A stretch of DNA of 9,666 bases from the NCBI GenBank assembly GCA_023412175.1, contig JAEYOB010000298.1, positions 1 through 9,666 on the forward strand, in the 5' to 3' direction. The stretch is from Pseudomonadota bacterium. GTDB taxonomy: Bacteria; Pseudomonadota; Alphaproteobacteria; Azospirillales; Azospirillaceae. Shown here in pieces: positions 1 through 5,879 of this stretch. The notes under the pieces are model-generated. The model saw nothing but the letters and a program-made list of their open reading frames with translations, did no database searches and was not told where the DNA came from. How positions within the stretch are numbered: position 1 is the first letter of the stretch; each line of letters opens with the position of its first letter. Made by a program: the position numbers and the translations under genes.

Positions 1-534
1 GTTCTGCCGGGCGAGGTGCGGGGTCGCCCGCAGCAGCCCCGCCAGCGCATAGGCGATCGCCGCGTGCCGCCCCGCCTCCGCCGCCGCCGCGTCGCTGACG
101 CCCAGGATCTCCAGGGAGAGCAGAACCAGCGGCGCCGCGGTCACCTCGGCGTAGTTGACGAGGCAGTCGAGGGTGGCCGGCGGCTCGTCGTCCAGGTCGG
201 CCTCGCGGGCGTCGATCAGGCGCTCGAAATGGCCGCGGGTCAGGCGGTGCGCCACGATGGCGTCCGCCACCGGCTGCGCCACGGCGTGCACCGGCACCGG
301 GCCGCCTTCGTAGGCCGCCGCGATGCCGTCGCGCCACCATTGCAGACGCATCTGGCCGAGCATGGGCTCGCTGACCACCTCGCGCGTCTTGGCAACCTCC
401 AGGTTGAAGGCGCAAAGGGCGAAGAGCGCCTCGCGGCGTTCGGCCGGAGCGAATAGGCAGGTCAGGAATCGGTCGTTGTCGTATCGCCGAACCTCCTGTC
501 CGCAATAGGACAGGTCGGTCGTTTCATTCACCAT
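1..534 (-). CDS. NDUFAF6-like squalene/phytoene synthase-fold protein, C-terminus cut off by window edge
   Basis: The first 178 codons are visible, from an ATG at 534-532, with the frame open to position 1. The family normally has about 270-300 residues, so about a third is missing. The protein has the all-alpha trans-isoprenyl diphosphate synthase fold, but where true synthases carry the first Asp-rich motif (DDxxDE) it has FNLEVAKTRE (about residues 43-52), followed by the RLQWWRDG block (63-70) typical of NDUFAF6-type proteins. NDUFAF6 is a mitochondrial complex I assembly factor thought to be non-catalytic; a similar role here is inference. No clear Shine-Dalgarno precedes the ATG. The gene is divergent from hpnC across 127 bp. 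Automatic pipelines often label such genes phytoene synthase, but the missing aspartates argue against synthase activity. I am confident of the family and less so of the function. Confidence 0.85.
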   Translation of the reverse strand, partial: MVNETTDLSYCGQEVRRYDNDRFLTCLFAPAERREALFALCAFNLEVAKTREVVSEPMLGQMRLQWWRDGIAAAYEGGPVPVHAVAQPVADAIVAHRLTRGHFERLIDAREADLDDEPPATLDCLVNYAEVTAAPLVLLSLEILGVSDAAAAEAGRHAAIAYALAGLLRATPHLARQN

Positions 535-661
535 CAGGGGCCGGTCCGGAAAATTAGGGGTGGGTGCGTTGTTGGGACGGGTCAAGGTCCGGGCGGCGAT
601 TATATTAGGCTGGAGGGGTCAGCACGCCAGCCCCGATTGGCATCAGGAGCAGGCTACCGTC
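535..661. promoter_or_regulatory. Divergent intergenic region between NDUFAF6-like gene and hpnC
   Basis: This 127-bp gap separates two outward-facing genes and must hold promoters for both unless hpnC is read from elsewhere. The only AT-rich pocket toward hpnC is TATATT at 601-606 (5 of 6 matches to a -10 box), but no good -35 lies 16-18 bp upstream. On the minus strand TTGACC (586-581) resembles a -35, yet the nearest -10-like TAATTT (556-551) is 24 bp away, which is too far. AGGAG at 645-649 is the likely hpnC ribosome binding site. Promoter assignments here are weak. Confidence 0.3.
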
Positions 662-1531
662 ATGGCCGATTTCAACGTCGTCCCGACCACCACCACGAAG
701 CCCGGCCCCTTCGCGCGCAAGGACGCGCGCAGCGAAAACTTCCCCGTAGCCTCCCGGCTGCTGCCGCGACACCTCCGGCCGCACGTCCTCTCATTCTACA
801 AGTTCGTGCGCCTTGCCGACGACATCGCCGACGACGCCGACCTCGAGGCGGAGAGCAAGCTTGCCTACCTCGACGCCCTGGAGCGCGCGCTGACCTCCGG
901 TCAGGCCAAGCACGCCTATCTCAAGCCGGCGCTCGACCTGCGCGCCAGCCTGCAGGCGACCGGCGTGTCCGACCGCCATGCCCGGCAGGTGCTGCGGGCC
1001 TTCCGCCGCGACTCCGTGGGCGCGCGCTGCCACACCTGGAGCGATCTGCTGCTCTACTGCCGCTTTTCCGCCAATCCCGTCGGGCGCTACCTGCTGGAGC
1101 TGCACGGCGAGGGGCCGGAGGCCGGCCCGGCGGCGGACGCGCTGTGCTCGGCGCTGCAGGTGCTCAACCACCTTCAGGACGTGCGCGAGGACTGGATGCA
1201 GCTCGGCCGCTGCTACGTGCCGCTGGCGTGGTTCGAAGAGGCCGGGGTCAGCGTCGAGCGTCTGGTCGAGACCGAATCCGACGCCAAGCTGCGGGGCATC
1301 TTCGACCGGCTGCTCGACCATACCGACCGGCTGGTCGAGCGGGCCTCCGCCCTCCCCGGCCTGATCAAGCACCGCGGCCTGCGCATGGAGGCCGCCGTCA
1401 TCCTCAGCGTTGCGGAATCGCTTGCGTATCGGCTCCGGGTGCGCGATCCCATGAAGAAGCGCGTGGAGCTTGCGGCACACCAGAAGATGTACGCTCTGGC
1501 CCGCGGCATCGCGCGAGGGATCACCCAGTGA
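662..1531 (+). CDS. hpnC: HpnC, hydroxysqualene synthase
   Basis: The product has 289 residues and belongs to the squalene/phytoene synthase family. In the HpnCDE route HpnC converts presqualene diphosphate, made by HpnD, to hydroxysqualene. Visible signatures are ENFPVAS near the N-terminus (25-31), typical of HpnC; the first Asp-rich motif DDIADD (53-58); YCRFSANPVGR (132-142); and the second Asp-rich motif LQDVREDW (171-178, D173 and D177). Both metal-binding motifs are intact, so it should be active, probably at the inner face of the membrane. I chose the ATG at 662 because AGGAG (645-649) lies 12 bp upstream and homology begins soon after; the frame is open back to 560, but those extra 34 residues look non-coding. 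hpnD follows 12 bp after the stop, so the genes are almost certainly cotranscribed. Confidence 0.93.
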   Translation: MADFNVVPTTTTKPGPFARKDARSENFPVASRLLPRHLRPHVLSFYKFVRLADDIADDADLEAESKLAYLDALERALTSGQAKHAYLKPALDLRASLQATGVSDRHARQVLRAFRRDSVGARCHTWSDLLLYCRFSANPVGRYLLELHGEGPEAGPAADALCSALQVLNHLQDVREDWMQLGRCYVPLAWFEEAGVSVERLVETESDAKLRGIFDRLLDHTDRLVERASALPGLIKHRGLRMEAAVILSVAESLAYRLRVRDPMKKRVELAAHQKMYALARGIARGITQ

Positions 1532-1543
1532 CAGGTTGACTCG

Positions 1544-2425
1544 ATGACCGCACCGCTGTCGGACACCACACCGGCCACTCCCGGTGAATCACCGGCGGCG
1601 GTCGCGGGACGCTCGGGCAGCACCTTCTACTGGCCGATGCTGCTGCTGCCGCGTTCCAAGCGCGCGGCGATGTTCGCCATCTACGCCTACTGCCGCCACA
1701 TCGACGACATCGTCGACGAGCCGGGCGCCCCGGACGCCAAGCATCGGGCGCTCCACGCCTGGCGGAACGAGATCCGCAACCTCTACGCCGGCGGCGCGCC
1801 GTCCGGCCCGATGGCCGCCGCGCTGAAGGGCGCCATCGACCGCTACGGCCTGCCGCGCGGCGAGCTGGAGGCGGTCATCGACGGCATGGCGATGGATCTT
1901 TCCGGCACGATGCGGGCGCCCGACCTCCACACGCTGGGCGTCTATTGCCGGCGGGTGGCCGGCGCCGTGGGGCTGCTGGCGATCCGCGTCTTCGACCGGG
2001 CCGACTCCACCACCGAGGCATTTGCCATCGCGCTGGGCGAGGCCCTGCAACTGACCAACATCCTCCGCGACCTCGCCGAGGATGCGACGCTCGGTCGGCT
2101 CTATCTGCCGCGCGAGCTGCTGCTGGGCGTCGGCATCAGTGCCATCGACCCGGCAACCGTGCTCGCCCACCCGAACTTGCCTCAGGCGTGCGAGGCGCTC
2201 GCCCTGCGCGCCGAAACGCGGTTCGCCGAGGCGGAACTGGCGTTGGCCCGCTGCCGCCGCAAACGACTGTGGGCCGCCGAGGCGATGATGATGCTGTACC
2301 GTCGCCTGCTGGTCCGCCTGCAGGCGCGCGGCTGGCGCGACCTGTCGCGCGGCGTGCGCATCAGGAAGCGCGAGTGTGCCTGGGTGACGCTGCGCTGCGT
2401 CCTGGGCCGCCCGCCGGCGCGCTGA
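1544..2425 (+). CDS. hpnD: HpnD, presqualene diphosphate synthase
   Basis: The product has 293 residues. HpnD condenses two farnesyl diphosphates to presqualene diphosphate, the first step of the HpnCDE squalene route. Landmarks in order: FYWPMLLLPRSKR (28-40), the first Asp-rich motif DDIVDE (54-59), DGMAMDL (113-119), YCRRVAGAVG (134-143), and the second Asp-rich motif in LTNILRDLAEDA (170-181, D176 and D180), followed by GRLYLP. All expected Mg-diphosphate-binding aspartates are present. The first 22 residues or so are Ala/Pro/Thr-rich and probably disordered. The ATG at 1544 follows the hpnC stop by 12 bp with only a weak AGG as ribosome binding site, which suggests translational coupling. 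hpnE begins about 17 bp downstream. HpnD and HpnC are paralogues; the NILRDLAEDA form and gene order identify this one as HpnD. Confidence 0.93.
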   Translation: MTAPLSDTTPATPGESPAAVAGRSGSTFYWPMLLLPRSKRAAMFAIYAYCRHIDDIVDEPGAPDAKHRALHAWRNEIRNLYAGGAPSGPMAAALKGAIDRYGLPRGELEAVIDGMAMDLSGTMRAPDLHTLGVYCRRVAGAVGLLAIRVFDRADSTTEAFAIALGEALQLTNILRDLAEDATLGRLYLPRELLLGVGISAIDPATVLAHPNLPQACEALALRAETRFAEAELALARCRRKRLWAAEAMMMLYRRLLVRLQARGWRDLSRGVRIRKRECAWVTLRCVLGRPPAR

Positions 2426-2442
2426 CGGCGGCGCCCGTGCCC

Positions 2443-3771
2443 ATGCCCACCATGCCCATGGACCGCATGAGCACCGTCCACATCGCCGGAGCCGGCCTTG
2501 CCGGCCTCGCCTGCGCCTTGCGCCTTGCCGAAGCGGGGCAGCGGGTTGTCGTGTACGAGGCGGCGGCGCAGGCCGGCGGCCGCTGCCGCTCCTTCCACGA
2601 CACAACGCTTGGCCGCACGCTCGACAACGGCAGCCATCTGGTGCTGAGCGGCAACCGCGCGCTGCTCGGCTTCCTGGACAGGGTGGACGCGCGCCACCGC
2701 CTGACCGAAGTGCGGCCCGCCGCGTTCCCCTTCCTCGACCTGCGCAACGGCTCGACGTGGACGGTGCGGCCGGGCGGAACCTGGCTGTTCGATCCGGCGC
2801 GCCGCGTGCCGGGCAGCCGGCCCCACGATTACCTCGCCGCGCTCAGGCTGCTGGCGGCTGGTGCCGGCGCAACCGTGGCGGACCTGCTCCCGCCGGGCGG
2901 CCCGCTCTATGAGCGGCTGTGGGCACCGCTCGCCGTATCGGGCCTCAACATGGCGCCGGAGCGCGCGTCGGCCCGGCTGTTCGCCGCCATGCTCCGGGAA
3001 ACCCTGCTGCGCGGCGAGCCCGCCTGCCGGCCGCTGATCGCGCCGGATGGGCTGTCGCATGCCTTCGTCGCACCGGCTCTGGTGCGGCTGCACGCGCTCG
3101 GCGCCACCGTGCACCTCAACACGCGCGTCGAGGCGGTGGAACGCTCCGGTCTCCACGCCACCGGATTCCGCGCCGCAGGCACACGGGTGGACCTCGGACC
3201 CGCCGATTCGCTGGTTCTGGCGCTGCCGGCCTGGGGCACGGGGAGGCTGCTGCCGGAACTGACGGTACCGCCGCCCGGCCCGGCCATCGTCAACGCCCAT
3301 TTCCGGCTGGAACACCCGGTTGCCCTGCCCGGCGGCCTGCCTTTCCTGGGGCTGGTCGGCGGCACCGCCGAGTGGCTCTTCGCCCGCGGCGACGTGGTGT
3401 CGGTGACGGTCAGCGCCGCCGACCACCTCGCCGCCCGCCCCGCCGACGAGGTCGGGGACCTGCTGTGGGCCGATGTGGCGCGCGCCCTGGGTGCAACAGC
3501 GCCGATGCCGCCCTGCCGCGTCGTCAAGGAGCGGCGCGCGACGGTCGATCAAAGCCCGGCGCACGCGGCATCCCGTCCGCCCGCACGAACCGCCTGGAAC
3601 AACCTGTTCCTCGCCGGCGACTGGACGGACACCGGACTTCCGGCGACGCTGGAGGGCGCGGTGCGTTCGGGCGAGGCAGCGGCTCTGGCAGCCCTGAACA
3701 CCCGGACTACCTCCTTTGCGCGCCTCGGCCATTTTCCGGCCTTCACTTTGCGGCGCAGCCGACATATTTGA
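2443..3771 (+). CDS. hpnE: HpnE, hydroxysqualene dehydroxylase
   Basis: HpnE is an FAD-dependent amine-oxidase-fold enzyme that reduces hydroxysqualene to squalene, the last step after HpnD and HpnC. Counting from 2443 (442 residues), the N-terminal Rossmann motif is GAGLAG (16-21) with the acidic E39 ending the second strand, followed by AGGRCRSF (44-51). The C-terminal FAD-contact motif FLAGDWTDTGLPATLEGAV is at 389-407. The start is uncertain: in-frame ATGs occur at 2443, 2452, 2458 and 2467, with no strong Shine-Dalgarno. The one at 2467 (MSTVHIAGAG) places the Rossmann strand nearest the N-terminus, as in most family members. The homologous core seems to end near 3697; the last 24 residues or so look like a non-conserved tail. 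The stop lies 75 bp before sodB. Function is secure from motifs and context. Confidence 0.92.
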   Translation: MPTMPMDRMSTVHIAGAGLAGLACALRLAEAGQRVVVYEAAAQAGGRCRSFHDTTLGRTLDNGSHLVLSGNRALLGFLDRVDARHRLTEVRPAAFPFLDLRNGSTWTVRPGGTWLFDPARRVPGSRPHDYLAALRLLAAGAGATVADLLPPGGPLYERLWAPLAVSGLNMAPERASARLFAAMLRETLLRGEPACRPLIAPDGLSHAFVAPALVRLHALGATVHLNTRVEAVERSGLHATGFRAAGTRVDLGPADSLVLALPAWGTGRLLPELTVPPPGPAIVNAHFRLEHPVALPGGLPFLGLVGGTAEWLFARGDVVSVTVSAADHLAARPADEVGDLLWADVARALGATAPMPPCRVVKERRATVDQSPAHAASRPPARTAWNNLFLAGDWTDTGLPATLEGAVRSGEAAALAALNTRTTSFARLGHFPAFTLRRSRHI

Positions 3772-3785
3772 GCCCAAGAGGCGAA

Positions 3786-3801
3786 GTGCCGTCCAAGGCA
3801 C
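3786..3801 (+). other. Small hairpin in the sodB leader
   Basis: GTGCC (3786-3790) and GGCAC (3797-3801) form a perfect 5-bp stem around a 6-nt loop in the 75-bp gap between hpnE and sodB. No T-run follows, so it is not an intrinsic terminator, and hpnE transcripts could read into sodB. It may be chance in such GC-rich DNA. The putative sodB ribosome binding site GAGGG is at 3831-3835. Confidence 0.25.
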
Positions 3802-3846
3802 CCGGGCATCCCGCCCACACGCAACAAGAAGAGGGTTATCGATCCT

Positions 3847-4449
3847 ATGGCGTTCGAACTTCCGCCGCTCCCGTACGCGTATGACGCCCTGGAGCCGTTC
3901 ATGTCGTCGCAGACCCTGCATCTGCACCATGACAAGCACCACCAGACCTACGTCACCAACCTGAACAATCTGACGAAGGACTCGCCGCTCGCCAACGCCA
4001 GCCTGGAAGAGCTGATCCAGCAGAGCGCCGGCGACGCCAGCAAGGTCGGCATCTTCAACAACGCCGGTCAGGTGTGGAACCACACCTTCTACTGGCAGAG
4101 CATGAAGAAGAACGGCGGAGGCAACATCCCCGGCGAACTGGAAAAGCGGATCGCCGCCGATTTCGGTTCGGTGGACAAGTTCAAGGAGGAGTTCTCGCAG
4201 GCTGCCATCACGCAGTTCGGCTCGGGATGGGCGTGGCTGTACATCGAGGGCGGCAAGCTGAAGGTCTCCAAGACCGGCAACGCCGACACCCCGGTGGCCA
4301 AGGGCCTGTACCCGCTGCTGACCGTGGACGTGTGGGAGCACGCCTACTACGTCGATTACCAGAATCGCCGCGCCGACTTCGTCAAGGCGTTCCTGGAGAG
4401 CCTGGTGAACTGGGAGTTCGTCGCCGAGCGCCTGTCCAAGGCGGCCTGA
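3847..4449 (+). CDS. sodB: Iron-type superoxide dismutase (SodB family)
   Basis: The product has 200 residues, a normal length, and catalyses dismutation of superoxide to oxygen and hydrogen peroxide. No signal peptide is seen, so it should be cytoplasmic. The four metal ligands are H27, H79 (WNHTFYW), D161 and H165 (DVWEHAYY); second-sphere residues H31 and Y35 (KHHQTY) are present. The active-site glutamine is Q75 in NAGQVWNH, with alanine at 146 in KTGNADTP, the arrangement of Fe-type rather than Mn-type enzymes. Compared with Escherichia coli SodB as I remember it, the loop before FNNA is about six residues longer. GAGGG (3831-3835) precedes the ATG by 11 bp. It follows hpnE in the same direction by 75 bp with no terminator between them, so it may be read both with hpnCDE and from its own promoter. 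A terminator follows. Confidence 0.96.
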   Translation: MAFELPPLPYAYDALEPFMSSQTLHLHHDKHHQTYVTNLNNLTKDSPLANASLEELIQQSAGDASKVGIFNNAGQVWNHTFYWQSMKKNGGGNIPGELEKRIAADFGSVDKFKEEFSQAAITQFGSGWAWLYIEGGKLKVSKTGNADTPVAKGLYPLLTVDVWEHAYYVDYQNRRADFVKAFLESLVNWEFVAERLSKAA

Positions 4450-4450
4450 T

Positions 4451-4471
4451 ACGTACACGTACACTCGTACG
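4451..4471. repeat. Short ACGTAC tandem copies with a small hairpin
   Basis: Directly after the sodB stop, ACGTAC occurs at 4451-4456 and 4457-4462. CGTAC (4458-4462), loop ACTC, GTACG (4467-4471) gives a 5-bp hairpin just before the terminator A-tract. No known element is recognised; it could be spacer sequence or a minor 3' stabilising structure. Confidence 0.35.
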
Positions 4472-4475
4472 GTCG

Positions 4476-4507
4476 AAAAAGGGGCCCCCGCAAGGGGGCC
4501 CCTTTCT
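4476..4507. terminator. Bidirectional intrinsic terminator between sodB and the DUF498 gene
   Basis: A perfect 9-bp GC stem (GGGGCCCCC 4481-4489, GGGGGCCCC 4494-4502) closes on a GCAA tetraloop (4490-4493), a stable GNRA type. Flanking A/T pairs can extend it to about 12 bp. On the plus strand it is followed by TTTCTTGTTT, ending sodB; on the minus strand by five T residues (complement of 4476-4480), ending the yajC-secD-secF-DUF498 transcript. The site lies 26 bp past the sodB stop and 6 bp from the DUF498 stop, exactly where two convergent units meet. Confidence 0.93.
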
Positions 4508-4513
4508 TGTTTC

Positions 4514-4888
4514 TCACGCCGGGAGCAGCGCCGCGGCCACCCGCCGCCCTTCGGCCAGAAGCACATTGTACGTCCGGCATGCCGCCCCGGTGTCCATGCC
4601 GTCCACCACGATTCCCCTGGCCCGCAGCCCGTCGCGCAGCGCCCGCGGGACGAGCTGGTTCCGGGGGCCGCAGCCCAGCAGCAGGATCTCCACCGGCGGG
4701 TCGGCCTCCAGGATCGGGGCGAAGCTCTCCACCGCCAGCCCGGCGAAGTCCGGCACGTCCCACGCCTGCGTGCGTTCCGGGAAGACGATCAGCGGGCCGT
4801 GCAGCCACGTGCCACGCACGCAGAACTGCCCGTCGCCGTAGCCGTCGATGACCTGCCGGTCCGCCGGGATGAGCGGCATCACGTCCAT
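4514..4888 (-). CDS. Mth938-like (DUF498) protein, NDUFAF3 homologue
   Basis: The product has 124 residues, usual for this single-domain family. The core LLLGCGPR (69-76) and the C-terminal signature DGMDTGAACRTYNVL (96-110) followed by AEGRRVAAALL are clear Mth938/DUF498 hallmarks. The mitochondrial member NDUFAF3 helps assemble respiratory complex I with NDUFAF4; a similar role in bacteria is inferred, not shown. The ATG at 4888 has a GAGGG ribosome binding site (complement of 4898-4902) about 9 bp upstream, and the gene starts only 15 bp after the secF stop, so it is the last gene of the yajC-secD-secF unit. A second in-frame ATG at residue 4 is possible. No signal peptide or membrane segment is seen. 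Confidence 0.88.
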   Translation of the reverse strand: MDVMPLIPADRQVIDGYGDGQFCVRGTWLHGPLIVFPERTQAWDVPDFAGLAVESFAPILEADPPVEILLLGCGPRNQLVPRALRDGLRARGIVVDGMDTGAACRTYNVLLAEGRRVAAALLPA

Positions 4889-4903
4889 ACCGAAGTCCCT
4901 CGC

Positions 4904-5866
4904 TTACGGAGCCTGCTGTGGCTGGGTGCCGGGAGTCGTGCTCTCGGCCGGGGCAGTACCGCGGCGCAGGCGGTTCTCGCCCAGGAACAGCAAGATAGGT
5001 GCGGCGATGAAGATCGACGAGGAGGTCGCCAGGAAAATGCCGAAGATCAGCACGATGCCGAACTCCTCCAGCGCCTCGCCGCCGAAGATGGCCAGCGGCA
5101 GGATCGACAGCAGCGTCGCCAGCGAGGTGCCGAGCGTGCGATTCAGGGTCTCGTTGATCGACAGGTCGATCAGTTCCCTCAATGGCATCTTCTTGTAGAT
5201 GCGCAGGTTTTCACGCATGCGGTCGTACACCACCACCTTGTCGTTGATGGAGTAGCCCATGATCGTGAGGATCGCGGCGATGGCCGTGAGGTTGAACTGC
5301 AGGTCGAACAGCACGTAGAAGCCGACGGTCTTCGTCACGTCCAGCAGCAGCGTGACCACGGCGCCCGCGCCGAACTGCCATTCGAACCGGAACCAGATGT
5401 AGACCAGCATCGCCACGATGGCGAGGCCGAGCGCCAGCATGCCGCTGCGGAACAGCTCGCCGGACACCGACGCGCCCACCGCTTCGACGCGGCGCACCTG
5501 GGTGCCCGGGAATTCCTGGGCCAGCGTGGCCCGCACACGGTCAGCCGCCTTCTGCTGGACCGCGTCATCGCCGGGCTGACGTTCCAGGCGGATCAGCACG
5601 TCGTTGGCCGAACCGAACTCCTGCAACGACACGGATCCCATGTTGAGGTCATGGAGCACCGTGCGCATCTTGGAGAAGTCGGTGGCCTCCTGCGTGCGGG
5701 CCTCAATGACGATGCCACCGGCGAAGTCGATCCCGTAGTTCAGGCCGGGGTAGAAGAACAGAACCACCGAAGCGAGCGACAGAAGAACCGACAGCAGGAT
5801 GCCGGCGTGCCGCCCCTTCATGAAGGGGATGCGGGTGTTGTCGGGAACCAGACGCAGATGAAACAT
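4904..5866 (-). CDS. secF: SecF, protein translocase subunit
   Basis: The product has 320 residues and is an RND-type inner-membrane protein that with SecD uses the proton gradient to help pull exported proteins out of SecYEG. Landmarks: first membrane span about 21-39, the family motif NYGIDFAGG (43-51), a periplasmic domain to about 135, then five closely packed spans with GYSINDKVVVYDRMREN (204-220), where D209 is the conserved transmembrane aspartate linked to proton transfer. The C-terminal tail is Pro/Thr/Gln-rich and likely disordered. I place the start at the ATG at 5866 because GAGGG (complement of 5875-5879) sits 8 bp upstream. An alternative GTG at 5881 would add five residues and overlap the end of secD, but would leave that ribosome binding site inside the gene. 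secD ends 11 bp upstream; the DUF498 gene follows after 15 bp. Confidence 0.95.
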   Translation of the reverse strand: MFHLRLVPDNTRIPFMKGRHAGILLSVLLSLASVVLFFYPGLNYGIDFAGGIVIEARTQEATDFSKMRTVLHDLNMGSVSLQEFGSANDVLIRLERQPGDDAVQQKAADRVRATLAQEFPGTQVRRVEAVGASVSGELFRSGMLALGLAIVAMLVYIWFRFEWQFGAGAVVTLLLDVTKTVGFYVLFDLQFNLTAIAAILTIMGYSINDKVVVYDRMRENLRIYKKMPLRELIDLSINETLNRTLGTSLATLLSILPLAIFGGEALEEFGIVLIFGIFLATSSSIFIAAPILLFLGENRLRRGTAPAESTTPGTQPQQAP

Positions 5867-5874
5867 GGCGATAT

Positions 5875-5879
5875 CCCTC
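5875..5879 (-). promoter_or_regulatory. Ribosome binding site deciding the secF start
   Basis: The complement of 5875-5879 reads GAGGG, 8 bp before the ATG at 5866, and it overlaps the secD TGA stop (5880-5878). This geometry favours the internal ATG over the in-frame GTG at 5881 and suggests secD-secF translational coupling. Confidence 0.75.

Noticed and set aside
16..456. A 146-codon plus-strand frame at the left edge.
   Set aside because: It is antisense to the NDUFAF6-like gene, whose reading frame is open across the whole region and shows family motifs.
1..534. Naming the left-edge gene phytoene or squalene synthase.
   Set aside because: The first Asp-rich motif is absent and the RLQWWRD block is typical of the NDUFAF6-type group.
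560..661. Upstream extension of hpnC to the ATG at 560.
   Set aside because: The 34 added residues have no family resemblance, and a ribosome binding site precedes the ATG at 662.
1945..2442. Extension of hpnE back to an ATG at 1945.
   Set aside because: It would overlap hpnD by about 480 bp with an Arg/Ala/Gly-rich translation, and would place the Rossmann motif over 170 residues from the N-terminus.
2182..4566. A 794-codon open frame on the minus strand across hpnD, hpnE and sodB.
   Set aside because: It lies antisense to three well-recognised genes, its product is rich in Arg/Gly/His/Gln with no recognisable domain, and such long antisense frames are expected in GC-rich codon-biased DNA.
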